Notes: generated by a model from the sequence alone, not told the origin. Shown: positions 35,263 to 42,794, counted from the stretch's first letter. The stretch: DNA of 64,000 nt from Flavobacterium sp. KACC 22761 (GCF_034058155.1 NZ_CP139148.1:1302001-1366000), one strand, 5' to 3'. A program made the numbers and translations.

Positions 35263-36534
35263 TTACACCATTTCAATCGCTTCTTCAATTGTTTTATAAA
35301 CTTTCTGAAGCTGTTCGCCTGTCATTATATAAGGTGGTAATATGTAAACAATATTTCCGACCGGTCTTAAAACCACTCCACTTTCAATGAAAAAATTATA
35401 CAATTTGGTACGCATGGAACCATAATAACTTTCTTCTGAATCTGATTTTATTTCCACCGCAAAAATAACTCCGAGCGTTCTAGCTGTTGCTACTTTTGGG
35501 TGATTTTCAATTTTCTGCTGAAACTCTAAATGACTTTTATTTATTCTTTGAATATTAGCTTGCATTTCATCTGTTTGCAATAACTCCATACTTGCTAAAG
35601 CCGCCGCACAACCTGTTGGGTTTGCCGTAAAAGTATGTCCGTGAAACAGCGCTTTATTGATATCATCATCATAAAAAGCATCAAAAACTTCTTGAGTAAA
35701 AGTTGTAATCGCCATTGGAATTGTTCCTCCGGTTAAAGCTTTTGACAAACAAATCATATCTGGATTTGCATTTACATAATCCATAGCAAAGGTTTTTCCC
35801 GTTTTCCCAAAACCTGTCATAACTTCGTCGGCAATGGTCAAAACGTGGTTTTCTTTGCAAATTTCAATCAGTTTTTCCAATGCTTCCGGTTCATACATGA
35901 CCATTCCTGCAGCACCTTGCACCAAAGGTTCGAAAATAAATCCGGCGCAATTATGTTTCTGAATTACATCTTTTAAAGCTTCAAAACTTGCCTCTTCTTC
36001 TCCTTTTATCGGAACCGGAATTCGGACAACATCAATAAACATTCCTTGAAAAGCCTGCGTATAAAATGAAATACCACTCGCGGCCATTGCGGCAAAAGTA
36101 TCGCCGTGAAAAGCGTTTTCAAAAGCAATTATTGTAGTGCGTTTTTCATTTTTATTAAAAAAATACTGCAACGCTACTTTTATTGCTACTTCAACCGCTG
36201 TTGAACCATTATCAGAAAAGAAGATTTTTTGCTGATTCTTTGGCAGAATTTCCATTAATTTTTCGGCCACTTTGATTGCCGGTTCGTGAGTGAATCCGCC
36301 AAACAAAACGTGTTCTAAAGTGGTCAGCTGTTTGTAAATCGCGTCAGCAATAAATTTATTGCTATGTCCAAATGGATTTACCCACCAAGACGCGATTGCA
36401 TCTATATATTCTTTATTGTTTTCGTCCCAAAGCAACGCGCCTTCTCCTCTAGATATTGCAATTGGCGTTTGAGAAGTTTTGTGTTGTGTATAAGGATGCC
36501 AAAGATATTGGCTGTCTTTTTCTTGTAAAGTCAT
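35263..36534 (-). CDS. bioA: Adenosylmethionine-8-amino-7-oxononanoate aminotransferase
   Basis: 423 aa, PLP-dependent class III aminotransferase. It converts 8-amino-7-oxononanoate (KAPA) to 7,8-diaminononanoate (DAPA) with S-adenosylmethionine as amino donor. Diagnostic BioA features: LWHPYTQHKTS near the N-terminus, DAIASWWVNPFGHSN, FFSDNGSTAVEVAIK, FENAFHGDTFAAMAASG, the DEVMTGFGKTGKTFA pocket, and PLP lysine in CLSKALTGGTIP. HGHTFTANPTGCAAALAS follows. It is preceded by bioD (100 nt gap with a hairpin and a possible -7 box) and followed by the ketoacyl synthase gene on the same strand. Confidence 0.96.
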   Translation of the reverse strand: MTLQEKDSQYLWHPYTQHKTSQTPIAISRGEGALLWDENNKEYIDAIASWWVNPFGHSNKFIADAIYKQLTTLEHVLFGGFTHEPAIKVAEKLMEILPKNQQKIFFSDNGSTAVEVAIKVALQYFFNKNEKRTTIIAFENAFHGDTFAAMAASGISFYTQAFQGMFIDVVRIPVPIKGEEEASFEALKDVIQKHNCAGFIFEPLVQGAAGMVMYEPEALEKLIEICKENHVLTIADEVMTGFGKTGKTFAMDYVNANPDMICLSKALTGGTIPMAITTFTQEVFDAFYDDDINKALFHGHTFTANPTGCAAALASMELLQTDEMQANIQRINKSHLEFQQKIENHPKVATARTLGVIFAVEIKSDSEESYYGSMRTKLYNFFIESGVVLRPVGNIVYILPPYIMTGEQLQKVYKTIEEAIEMV

Positions 36535-36546
36535 TTTTTTTAGAAG

Positions 36547-36638
36547 ATAGAAAATAGAACATAGAAAAAAGACTATGCTCTACAGTTTCCGCAAAGATAA
36601 GAAAGTCTATTTTCTTTATTCTATATTCTTTGTTCTAT
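36547..36638 (-). promoter_or_regulatory. bioD-bioA spacer: long imperfect inverted repeat with candidate -7 box
   Basis: The left arm, 36547-36574 (ATAGAAAATAGAACATAG words), can pair imperfectly with 36604-36638 (AGTCTATTTTCTTTATTC words). Between them the minus-strand box TATCTTTG (36599-36592) matches TAnnTTTG, about 58 nt before the bioA ATG, but no TTG is well spaced. The structure could end bioD transcripts and start bioA ones. Confidence 0.35.
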
Positions 36639-37252
36639 AACTTCAATAGATTATCCCGAAACAAATCGGCGTATTCTTTAATTACATTTTGGTCGAAATA
36701 CGGTTCTTCATCAATTCTTCCAATGCATTTTATTCCAGTTTTATTCAGAATCAAACTTTCAGTCGATTTGTTTTCGTTGCCACTAAAGATAATTCCGTCA
36801 ACTTGAAAACCTTTATTTTGAATCGCTTCAATTGTCAATAAAGTATGATTGATGCTTCCTAGATAATGTCTTGAAACTACAATTATTTTATAATCGTCTC
36901 GAATTAAATCTGCAATAGTATCTTTTTCGTTTAACGGAACAAAAATGCCACCTGCACCTTCAATAACCAAATGATTTTCTGTTTTTGGTTCCTGAATGTT
37001 TTTTAAATCAATTTGAATTCCGTCAATTTCTGCCGCTAAATGCGGACTTGCAGGTGTATTTAACTCATACGCATTTGGAAAAAATTGCGATTTTGAATTC
37101 GAAATTTTAGCTTTTACTTTATGTGTATCACTTAAATCTAAATCTCCGGCCTGAACTGGTTTCCAATAATCTGCTTCTAAAGCCTCAACCACAATTGTCG
37201 AAGCTACCGTTTTTCCGACATCCGTAGAAATTCCTGTAATAAATATTTTCAT
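36635..37252 (-). CDS. bioD: Dethiobiotin synthetase
   Basis: 205 aa, normal length. It closes the ureido ring of DAPA with CO2 and ATP to give dethiobiotin, the BioB substrate. The P-loop ITGISTDVGKTVAS is at residues ~4-17, followed by YWKPVQAGD, the substrate-binding LNTPASPHLAAEID, and VIEGAGGIFVPLNEKDT. All are BioD hallmarks. It is the first gene of the bioD-bioA-ketoacyl synthase group. A repeat-rich spacer separates it from the upstream sigma-factor operon, whose terminator lies at 37400-37421. Confidence 0.96.
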   Translation of the reverse strand: MKIFITGISTDVGKTVASTIVVEALEADYWKPVQAGDLDLSDTHKVKAKISNSKSQFFPNAYELNTPASPHLAAEIDGIQIDLKNIQEPKTENHLVIEGAGGIFVPLNEKDTIADLIRDDYKIIVVSRHYLGSINHTLLTIEAIQNKGFQVDGIIFSGNENKSTESLILNKTGIKCIGRIDEEPYFDQNVIKEYADLFRDNLLKL

Positions 37253-37261
37253 AATTAATAG

Positions 37262-37376
37262 ACCGCAGATGACACAGATTAAACCGATTATCGCGGATTT
37301 TTTTATTTTTCAATCAATCAGCTACAGGACAATCCGTGTAAATCCGTTGTATCCGTTTTATCTGTGGGCTGTCCTG
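37262..37376. repeat. Dispersed imperfect palindrome upstream of bioD
   Basis: Words such as CAGATGACACAGATTAAACC and TAAATCCGTTGTATCCGTTT form an imperfect palindrome. An inner CAGGACA (37325-37331) pairs with TGTCCTG (37370-37376). It is related to the repeat at 35119-35244. Confidence 0.55.
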
Positions 37377-37399
37377 CAAAAATACCAATAAAAACAACA

Positions 37400-37421
37400 A
37401 ACCCATCAATTACGATGGGTT
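37400..37421 (-). terminator. Terminator of the sigma-factor operon
   Basis: 8-bp stem, arms 37400-37407 and 37414-37421 (AACCCATC/GATGGGTT), followed on the minus strand by a T-rich run. It is 6 nt past the stop of the 205-aa membrane protein gene. Confidence 0.75.
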
Positions 37422-37426
37422 CTGTT

Positions 37427-38044
37427 TTATTCTTCTTTTAATTCGTCGATTACTTTTCTGATTTCCTTGGCATATTTTCCATAAAATAATTTTGTATGTC
37501 CTTCAGTCATAAACCAAATTAAAATCATGAATACAAATACGATCAAGATAAATATTACTGCTACATATTCCTGATTTGAATTTAAAACAAGATTCAATAG
37601 TTTACCTGATTTTTTACCTAAAGGCAATAAAAACATATAAAACAGTCCAAAAGGAAAAAAAGTATAAGTAGCAGATTTATAGGTCTCAATAAACAACCTT
37701 ATATTATAGTATATTTCGTATAAATTATCTTTAGTTGTTGCTGCCACATTTGCAAAATTCTTATAATACATATATAATCTTACTGCAAATACCATTGAAA
37801 TTACAATTGAAAGTGCGTACAGCAAATAATACGCGAGTAGAAAACTATATTTTAATTCGATAACTAGCGGAATTATCCCGATTAAAATCATTGAAACTAT
37901 TTGAACGATGAATTCTTTTTTTAAATTTTTTCTAATTTTTTCCAAAGGCGTATTCACCGATTGAATTTTTTCTAAATTATTTGGAAGAACAACATTTTCC
38001 GTTTTTTCGTTGTTCCATGCGTTTTGTATATCGTTAAAATCCAT
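37427..38044 (-). CDS. Four-helix membrane protein, putative anti-sigma factor
   Basis: 205 aa. The hydrophilic N-terminus MDFNDIQNAWNNEKTENVVL (residues 1-45) is cytoplasmic-looking. Four transmembrane segments follow, at ~47-65 (IVQIVSMILIGIIPLVIEL), ~68-90, ~125-143 (TFFPFGLFYMFLLPLG) and ~160-180 (VAVIFILIVFVFMILIWFM), with a charged tail KEIRKVIDELKEE. Its ATG overlaps the upstream sigma-factor gene by 11 nt, so the two are made together. No FecR or zinc anti-sigma motif is visible. The coupling and membrane topology suggest it holds the sigma factor at the membrane, but that is inference. It is followed by an operon terminator. Confidence 0.72.
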   Translation of the reverse strand: MDFNDIQNAWNNEKTENVVLPNNLEKIQSVNTPLEKIRKNLKKEFIVQIVSMILIGIIPLVIELKYSFLLAYYLLYALSIVISMVFAVRLYMYYKNFANVAATTKDNLYEIYYNIRLFIETYKSATYTFFPFGLFYMFLLPLGKKSGKLLNLVLNSNQEYVAVIFILIVFVFMILIWFMTEGHTKLFYGKYAKEIRKVIDELKEE

Positions 38045-38537
38045 ATCCTTGATTTTTAATTATTTCTTTTAATTTTTCTTTTGCTCTGTTTAATTTCACT
38101 CGGGCATTTCCTTCAGAAATCCCAAGATTTTCGCCAATTTCTTTGTGAGAAAAACCTTCTAACTGATAAAAAATAATCGCTTTATCAATCTTTTCGAGTT
38201 TTTGAACTGCTTTGTAAAAATGATCCAGCTGACTTTCCTTTATATGTGAATCGCCTTCATCATCTTTTATATTTTCCGAGGCAATTTCATATTTGTCGAC
38301 TTTCCGTTTTTCTTTTCTAAGGAAAACAATCGCAGTATTTACTGCTACTCGATACATCCAGGTCGAAAATTGGCTTTCGTTCCTAAATGTCTCATACGAT
38401 TTCCAAAGCTGGCAGACAATTTCTTGAAATAAATCCTGCTGATCATCATAATTGTCCATGTACATTTTTGAGACTTTGTACAAAATTCCTTTATGACTTT
38501 CTATCCGATTTAAAAACTCTTGTTCTTTCTCTTTCAA
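38034..38537 (-). CDS. RNA polymerase sigma-70 family (ECF) factor
   Basis: 167 aa. Region 2 at ~10-95: DDQQDLFQEIVCQLWKSYETF then FSTWMYRVAVNTAIVFLRKEKRK (the 2.4 promoter-binding helix area). Region 4 at ~110-160: FYQLEGFSHKEIGENLGISEGNARVKLNRAKEKLKEI, a helix-turn-helix for the -35 element. There is no extra C-terminal domain. It sits 7 nt after the TraB-family gene and overlaps the membrane protein gene by 11 nt, so the three genes form one operon. The target promoters are not visible here. Confidence 0.93.
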   Translation of the reverse strand: MKEKEQEFLNRIESHKGILYKVSKMYMDNYDDQQDLFQEIVCQLWKSYETFRNESQFSTWMYRVAVNTAIVFLRKEKRKVDKYEIASENIKDDEGDSHIKESQLDHFYKAVQKLEKIDKAIIFYQLEGFSHKEIGENLGISEGNARVKLNRAKEKLKEIIKNQGYGF

Positions 38538-38544
38538 AATAGTT

Positions 38545-39408
38545 CTAATTCATTATTGGTTTTACAATATATCCTGCTTTTCTCAATAAATAAAGTACTC
38601 CTTGCTCACCTACTAAATGTGCTGAACCAACCGCCACAAATAAACTTTCCTTTTTCATCATTCCAGACATTTTTTGCACCCAATCTTTGTTTCTATCATC
38701 CAGCATCCATTTTTTGGTATTGCTGCTCATTTCTTTTTCACTTGCGGTATCATCATAAAGATTAAGCAAATTTTCATCTTTATAATCTTGAACCATTTTT
38801 TTTGTTTCTTCCTTGTTTATATCTTCCATAGTAGCTATTAATTCATCGTCGCTGTATGCATTAGACAATGTATTTAACTGCCCTTTTACCGTTTCGAAAC
38901 CTGCAATCTCTTTATTCTTACTTTTAGCCAAAGTCATAAATTCCATTTCGTAAGATTTTAAAGTTTCACAGTCAAATGCCTTCATCGAAATTAAACTCAT
39001 TATGGTTGCTAAACTATAATTATCGAGCAGTTGCAATTTTAATCCGGCAGTTTTCTGTACAACTAAATCTAACTTAGAAAATTGCTCTGGTGTTAATTTC
39101 TTGCTTAACGGCTCTGAAGATAATGCTAATTTTTGCACATCGGCCATTTCATTTGGATCAAAAAAGTTGATTTCGACAATTAATTTCTCTGATTTCTCAA
39201 ATGCATTTTTTGTTTTTTCCGATAAAAAATAATCGGTTGGGCAAATAGAATGAATTGTTCCGTAAACATAAGAAGGTTTTGATAATCCGTTTCCAGATAC
39301 TTCCCACAAAAGAGAATTTTCAAGTTTTGGAGATTTTGTCTGTGCTTGCGCAGATGAACTAAAAACAAGTGTGATTAACGCTATTACTGATGTGATTAAA
39401 TTTTTCAT
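38545..39408 (-). CDS. TraB/GumN family protein
   Basis: 287 aa. Signal peptide MKNLITSVIALITLVFSSSAQAQ. Family motifs: LLWEVSGNGLSKPSYVYGTIHSICP near the N-terminus (GTIH, predicted metal site), EKLIVEINFF, MSLISMKAFDC, and the C-terminal FVAVGSAHLVGEQGVLYLLRKAGY. TraB/GumN/Tiki proteins resemble metal-dependent peptidases or hydrolases. In bacteria the substrate is unknown. The signal peptide predicts a periplasmic location. The gene leads an operon with the sigma factor and the membrane protein. Its leader is a GATT-rich repeat tract. Confidence 0.87.
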   Translation of the reverse strand: MKNLITSVIALITLVFSSSAQAQTKSPKLENSLLWEVSGNGLSKPSYVYGTIHSICPTDYFLSEKTKNAFEKSEKLIVEINFFDPNEMADVQKLALSSEPLSKKLTPEQFSKLDLVVQKTAGLKLQLLDNYSLATIMSLISMKAFDCETLKSYEMEFMTLAKSKNKEIAGFETVKGQLNTLSNAYSDDELIATMEDINKEETKKMVQDYKDENLLNLYDDTASEKEMSSNTKKWMLDDRNKDWVQKMSGMMKKESLFVAVGSAHLVGEQGVLYLLRKAGYIVKPIMN

Positions 39409-39410
39409 GA

Positions 39411-39490
39411 TTTTGATTGATTAAAATTGATTGATGATTGATTTGATTAATTATTTGATTGACTGATAATGATTTGATTGATGATTGTAA
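39411..39490. repeat. ATTGATTGATGATTG tract in the TraB-family leader
   Basis: About ten imperfect copies of TGATTGATT/TGATTTGATT fill the spacer between the 64-aa gene and the TraB-family gene. A second tract of the same words is at 39693-39757, upstream of the 64-aa gene. Confidence 0.75.
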
Positions 39491-39499
39491 AACTTCTTA

Positions 39500-39694
39500 T
39501 TATTTGCTGTATTTTTTTCTTTGCCAACAAGCCAAAGAAGCAAAAAACAAACAAAGCATAGTTAGAAGAAGATTTTTATTTGGTTTGTCTAAAATAAATT
39601 GGTTTACAAGAGAATAAGCTAGTCCTGCAGAAGCTAATTGAACAAACAAAAAATTGAAGATTTTTTCGCCGATTGAAGTTGATGTTGTTTTCAT
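39500..39694 (-). CDS. Small membrane protein, paralogue of the next (64 aa)
   Basis: MKTTSTSIGEKIFNFLFVQL start. There are two hydrophobic segments, ~12-28 and ~40-56, joined by the loop LVNQFILDKPNKNL, ending ACWQRKKYSK. It is clearly homologous to the 65-aa protein encoded just upstream, sharing LxYxLVNxFIxDKP and the WQRKK end, so the pair arose by tandem duplication. The conserved match between the two copies is what supports real coding. The function is unknown. It lies upstream of and on the same strand as the TraB-sigma operon, with GATT-rich spacers before and after it. Confidence 0.68.
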   Translation of the reverse strand: MKTTSTSIGEKIFNFLFVQLASAGLAYSLVNQFILDKPNKNLLLTMLCLFFASLACWQRKKYSK

Positions 39695-39757
39695 AATTGA
39701 TTTGATTTAATGATTGATGATTGAATAAAATTCGATTGATTGATTTGATGATTGAAA
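39693..39757. repeat. Second ATTGATTTGATG tract
   Basis: Five to six TGATTGATT/TGATTTGAT words lie between the two small membrane-protein genes, matching the tract at 39411-39490. Confidence 0.7.
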
Positions 39758-39764
39758 ACCGCTG

Positions 39765-39962
39765 TTATTTCTTCATGAATTTTTTTCGTTGCCAGGAAGC
39801 GATTGAAATCACAAATAAACAAATCATTACAATGAGTGTTTCTGTTCTTGGTTTATCGAAAATAAAATGGTTTACTAAAGCGTACCCTAATCCGAGCGAA
39901 GTACAAAATATAAATGCTAAGCCTGAAGTTCTCTCTTTTTTTGAAGTTGATTGTGTTTTCAT
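39765..39962 (-). CDS. Small membrane protein, paralogue of the previous (65 aa)
   Basis: MKTQSTSKKERTSGLAFIFC start. It has two hydrophobic segments (~14-30 and ~42-58) around the loop LVNHFIFDKPRTETL and ends with SWQRKKFMKK. Homology to the 64-aa neighbour at matching positions (MKTxSTS, LVNxFIxDKP, LF-xxS-xA-WQRKK) supports both as genes. The basic C-terminus and short loop suggest a two-helix hairpin with both ends in the cytoplasm. The opposite-strand frame at 39721-39999 is a shadow. Function unknown. Confidence 0.68.
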   Translation of the reverse strand: MKTQSTSKKERTSGLAFIFCTSLGLGYALVNHFIFDKPRTETLIVMICLFVISIASWQRKKFMKK

Positions 39963-40096
39963 AATTATTTTGGTTTATTTGATTACGGCTCGTAAGTAAT
40001 CGAATAAACAAAACGTTACAAAAAATTTTAAACTTTTTTTAAAAAGTGAGGAAATACAGTGCTTTAGAGAAGAAAAAAAAAGCCCACAGATCGAAC

Positions 40097-40162
40097 TGTC
40101 ACCCTGAGCGGAGTCGAAGGGCTTGCTAATAAGAACGGGCTTCGACTACGCTCAGCCTGACA
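40097..40162. repeat. CCTGAGCGxAGTCGAAGG dispersed palindrome
   Basis: Arm 40097-40122 (TGTCACCCTGAGCGGAGTCG, then AAGGGC) pairs imperfectly with 40137-40162 (GGGCTTCGACTACGCTCAGC, then CTGACA). This GC-rich sequence is a familiar dispersed intergenic palindrome of Flavobacterium genomes (from memory). It lies just past the bioF stop and may fold in its 3' UTR. Confidence 0.75.
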
Positions 40163-40173
40163 AAACCGAAGTC

Positions 40174-41328
40174 TTAAAAAACAAAATCTCTTAATAATTC
40201 TAAAATTTGGCTAATTTCTTCTTCAGTATTAAAATTATGAATGCAAAAACGAAGTCGTTCCTGGCCTTCCGGAACAGTTGGCGATAAAATGGCTTTTACA
40301 TCAAAACCTTTATCCTGCAGTTGCTGGGCAATATGTTTCACATTCTCATTTCCCGGAATAATGGCAGATTGAATAGCCGATTTACTGCGAACGAACATTG
40401 GCTTTAGGCCTAATAAATTTTTCTGCTGATTGAAGAATACAATGTTTTGACGGAGTTTGTCAATCGCCTCTTTTTCGATTTCCAATTGCTGGTAACCAAC
40501 AAAAATTGTCGCAACAGAATGCGGTGACAATCCTGTTGTATATATAAAACTTCGCGCGAAGTTTACTAAATATTCTTTAAGTTCCGGACTTCCGAGCACC
40601 ACTGCACCGTGGCAACCCAAACCTTTTCCAAAAGTCATAATTCGGGCGAAAATTCTATTATGCAATTTAAGATGTTGCGTCAAGCCCTCGCCTTTTTCTC
40701 CAAAAACACCAAGCGTGTGTGCTTCATCAACTACCAAATAACAATTGTATTTTTCAGCCAATTGTACCAATTCTTCCAAATTCGGACTATCGCCATCCAT
40801 TGAAAAAACAGTTTCAGTAACAATATAAATGTTTAATGGAATTTGAGATTCAGCTGATTGAAATTTAATAATTAGGCGTTCTAAATCTTCAAAATCGTTA
40901 TGATTGAATTTGTATGATTTAGCGTTCGACATCACAATTCCATCACGAATTGAAGCATGACTTAACTCATCATACAAAATAACGTCATTTCGTTGCGGTA
41001 CAGCGCTAAAAAACCCGACATTGGCATCATAACCTGAATTAAAAATTAAAGCTGTTTCTGCGTCGTGAAATTCAGCAATAAAAGTTTCAGCAGTTTGGTA
41101 TAAAGTATGATTACCCGAAATCAATCGAGAACCTGTCGCGCCATTCTGAATAATTTCATTTTCAATCAAATAATGGTGTGACTGTTTAAAAATAGATTCT
41201 GATTTTGAAAATCCAATATAATCATTTGAAGAAAAATCGACAAGATTATTAAAACTTGGCAACTTTCTTAATGCGTTATTTTGCTTTCTAACTTCAAGCT
41301 TTTGAATAAGATTTTCAGGTAATTTCAT
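40174..41328 (-). CDS. bioF: 8-amino-7-oxononanoate synthase (KAPA synthase)
   Basis: 384 aa, alpha-oxoamine synthase family, PLP enzyme. It condenses pimeloyl-ACP (or CoA) with L-alanine to KAPA, the BioA substrate. Motifs: NLVDFSSNDYIGFSKSES, GATGSRLISGNHTLY, FNSGYDANVGFFSAVPQRNDVILYDELSHASI, VVDEAHTLGVFGEKGEG, and the PLP-lysine region MTFGKGLGCHGAVVLGS. Relatives include Kbl and SpoIIR-type enzymes, but the biotin genes nearby favour BioF. A -7-like box is next to the start (41341-41334, TAACTTTG) but would leave almost no leader. Confidence 0.92.
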   Translation of the reverse strand: MKLPENLIQKLEVRKQNNALRKLPSFNNLVDFSSNDYIGFSKSESIFKQSHHYLIENEIIQNGATGSRLISGNHTLYQTAETFIAEFHDAETALIFNSGYDANVGFFSAVPQRNDVILYDELSHASIRDGIVMSNAKSYKFNHNDFEDLERLIIKFQSAESQIPLNIYIVTETVFSMDGDSPNLEELVQLAEKYNCYLVVDEAHTLGVFGEKGEGLTQHLKLHNRIFARIMTFGKGLGCHGAVVLGSPELKEYLVNFARSFIYTTGLSPHSVATIFVGYQQLEIEKEAIDKLRQNIVFFNQQKNLLGLKPMFVRSKSAIQSAIIPGNENVKHIAQQLQDKGFDVKAILSPTVPEGQERLRFCIHNFNTEEEISQILELLRDFVF

Positions 41329-41359
41329 AAAAGCAAAGTTATGAAATTGAAGTTAGAAT

Positions 41360-41389
41360 AAACGGCAGGCACAAAACGACCTGCCGTTT
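41360..41389. terminator. Hairpin terminator between bioF and the NAD(P)-binding protein gene
   Basis: Perfect 10-bp stem, arms 41360-41369 and 41380-41389 (AAACGGCAGG/CCTGCCGTTT). It lies 12 nt past the stop of the minus-strand gene at 41402. The trailing T-run is weak. Confidence 0.65.
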
Positions 41390-41401
41390 TTGCTTCTGTT
41401 T

Positions 41402-42043
41402 TTATAAAACGGCGCTTATAAATGGCGCTTTTCTTAGGAATTTATTCTGAACCATTTCTTCGATCATAAAGTCCGCAATATTTCTCGCACTGATTTTATC
41501 TCCTGTGCAATCTTGCGTATCGACACTAATTTCAGCTTTTTCATCTGTGAATTCAATAAACGGAACACGAACCAAAGTCCAATCGACAACGCTGTCAACC
41601 AAAAGATCATAAGTTAATTGTCTATCTTTTTGAATTTCCGGAAAATTGGTTTTCATCCAATTTGTGGCCATAAGTGTTTTTTCACTTTTATGATCAAATG
41701 GTGTATCGATATTCAAGCCTGCCAATAAAACATATCTTTGAATATTAAATTCTTTCATTACTTTCAAGACATTTATAGTCGCTTGACTCGCCACCATAGG
41801 TTCGCCCGGCCGTTGACCAATCGTACTGACTACCGCTTGGCAATCTTTCAATAATGTTCTAATGACTTTTTCATCAATCGCATTACCGTTAATAATTTCC
41901 AAATCTGGATGTTGAATCGTAAAATTTTCAGGATTTCGTAGCAATGCTTTTACCTTAAATCCTTTTTCTAATAACTGGTTTATAAGAAATTTTCCAGTTC
42001 TTCCTCCGCCACCTAAAACGGCAACTTTTATTATATTTTTCAT
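41402..42043 (-). CDS. NAD(P)-binding atypical SDR / NmrA-like protein
   Basis: 213 aa, Rossmann fold. Dinucleotide loop AVLGGGGRTGKFLINQLLEKG (glycine-rich GxxGxxG variant) at residues ~9-28, then LLRNPENF, IINGNAIDEKVI and VVSTIGQRPGEP. Its size and motifs resemble flavin-reductase/biliverdin-reductase-like or NmrA-like SDR proteins, which lack the classical YxxxK active site. VDWTLVRVPFIEF near residue 155 is typical of the group. The substrate is unknown. It is a single gene with its own terminator; the next gene upstream (42212) is followed by a decayed terminator copy. Confidence 0.82.
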   Translation of the reverse strand: MKNIIKVAVLGGGGRTGKFLINQLLEKGFKVKALLRNPENFTIQHPDLEIINGNAIDEKVIRTLLKDCQAVVSTIGQRPGEPMVASQATINVLKVMKEFNIQRYVLLAGLNIDTPFDHKSEKTLMATNWMKTNFPEIQKDRQLTYDLLVDSVVDWTLVRVPFIEFTDEKAEISVDTQDCTGDKISARNIADFMIEEMVQNKFLRKAPFISAVL

Positions 42044-42181
42044 AAGTATTCTTTATAAAATTTGACATAAATAATTTGCGCTTTTACCAATCAGACAAAG
42101 CGAAAACGCAAAAGCTTACTGAGCTTTCACAACAAGATCAATATTTTATAAAGAGATTTTAATACCTCAAAAGTAAAAAAT

Positions 42182-42206
42182 AAAAAAAGCCAAACAAAAA
42201 CTGTTT
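42182..42206 (-). terminator. Decayed copy of the atpC terminator
   Basis: It matches 42743-42767 (A-run, GCCAAACA, A-run, CTGTTT), but the right arm has lost the GGC (TGTTTAACTTT), leaving a weak broken stem. It abuts the stop of the 172-aa gene. Confidence 0.55.
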
Positions 42207-42211
42207 AACTT

Positions 42212-42730
42212 TCAATTTATTTTATTTTTCTTTTCTATCCATTTAAAGTTTCCTTTCTCGGTAGCATCAAGCAAATCAACTTGCAAACCATTAGCAATTT
42301 TTAGTGCATAACTTAATGCCGAATTTAGATCTAAATGAACTGAAATGGATTTTTTCTTTGTTTCTGATAACCACAAATAGATTTCAAAATCTCTATCTGC
42401 ATAATTTTTATAAACGGAAATATATTGAACATTTTCAAAAACAGAATTTTTACATAATGGAATTTTAAACAACGTGAAATTAAAACTGACTGTTTTCTTT
42501 TCAGCATCTGCATAAACTCTTTTTGTAAAAGTCAATCCACCCGCACATACAAACATAAAAAAGGTTGCCAAAACAAACTTTAAAGCGTCCATTATTTTTC
42601 CCAAATAAAAAAGATCTAAAGTTTTAAAAAGCATTGAAATTGCAAAGTAATACAATGGTAAAGCAATCAAAAAATGCCAAAAAGGTCTTTTTGAAACATA
42701 AACCAACTGATCAAATTTTTGTTTTTCCAT
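42212..42730 (-). CDS. Hypothetical membrane protein (172 aa)
   Basis: Two transmembrane segments are visible, at ~16-36 (RPFWHFLIALPLYYFAISML) and ~49-68 (LKFVLATFFMFVCAGGLTFT). A soluble C-terminal domain of ~100 residues follows, with PH-like alternating strands: KKTVSFNFTLFKIPLC, NVQYISVYKNY, FEIYLWLSETKKKSISVHLD. This resembles bacterial PH-domain (YcxB/YdbT-like) layouts, but I cannot confirm a family. It lies between two related terminator hairpins just downstream of atpC and may be a later insertion into that spot. Function unknown. Confidence 0.7.
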   Translation of the reverse strand: MEKQKFDQLVYVSKRPFWHFLIALPLYYFAISMLFKTLDLFYLGKIMDALKFVLATFFMFVCAGGLTFTKRVYADAEKKTVSFNFTLFKIPLCKNSVFENVQYISVYKNYADRDFEIYLWLSETKKKSISVHLDLNSALSYALKIANGLQVDLLDATEKGNFKWIEKKNKIN

Positions 42731-42742
42731 TGGGCTAAAAAT

Positions 42743-42775
42743 AAAAAAAAGCCAAACAAAACTGTTTGGCTTTTT
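42743..42775 (-). terminator. Terminator of atpD-atpC
   Basis: Perfect 13-bp stem, arms 42746-42758 and 42763-42775 (AAAAAGCCAAACA/TGTTTGGCTTTTT), 20 nt past the atpC stop. A-run and T-run flanks make it bidirectional in form. Confidence 0.85.
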
Positions 42776-42794
42776 AACTTATTTTGAAATTGTC

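Noticed and set aside
39721..39999. 92-aa plus-strand ORF
   Set aside because: It is antisense to the 65-aa small membrane protein, whose homology to its neighbour shows that the minus strand is the coding one.
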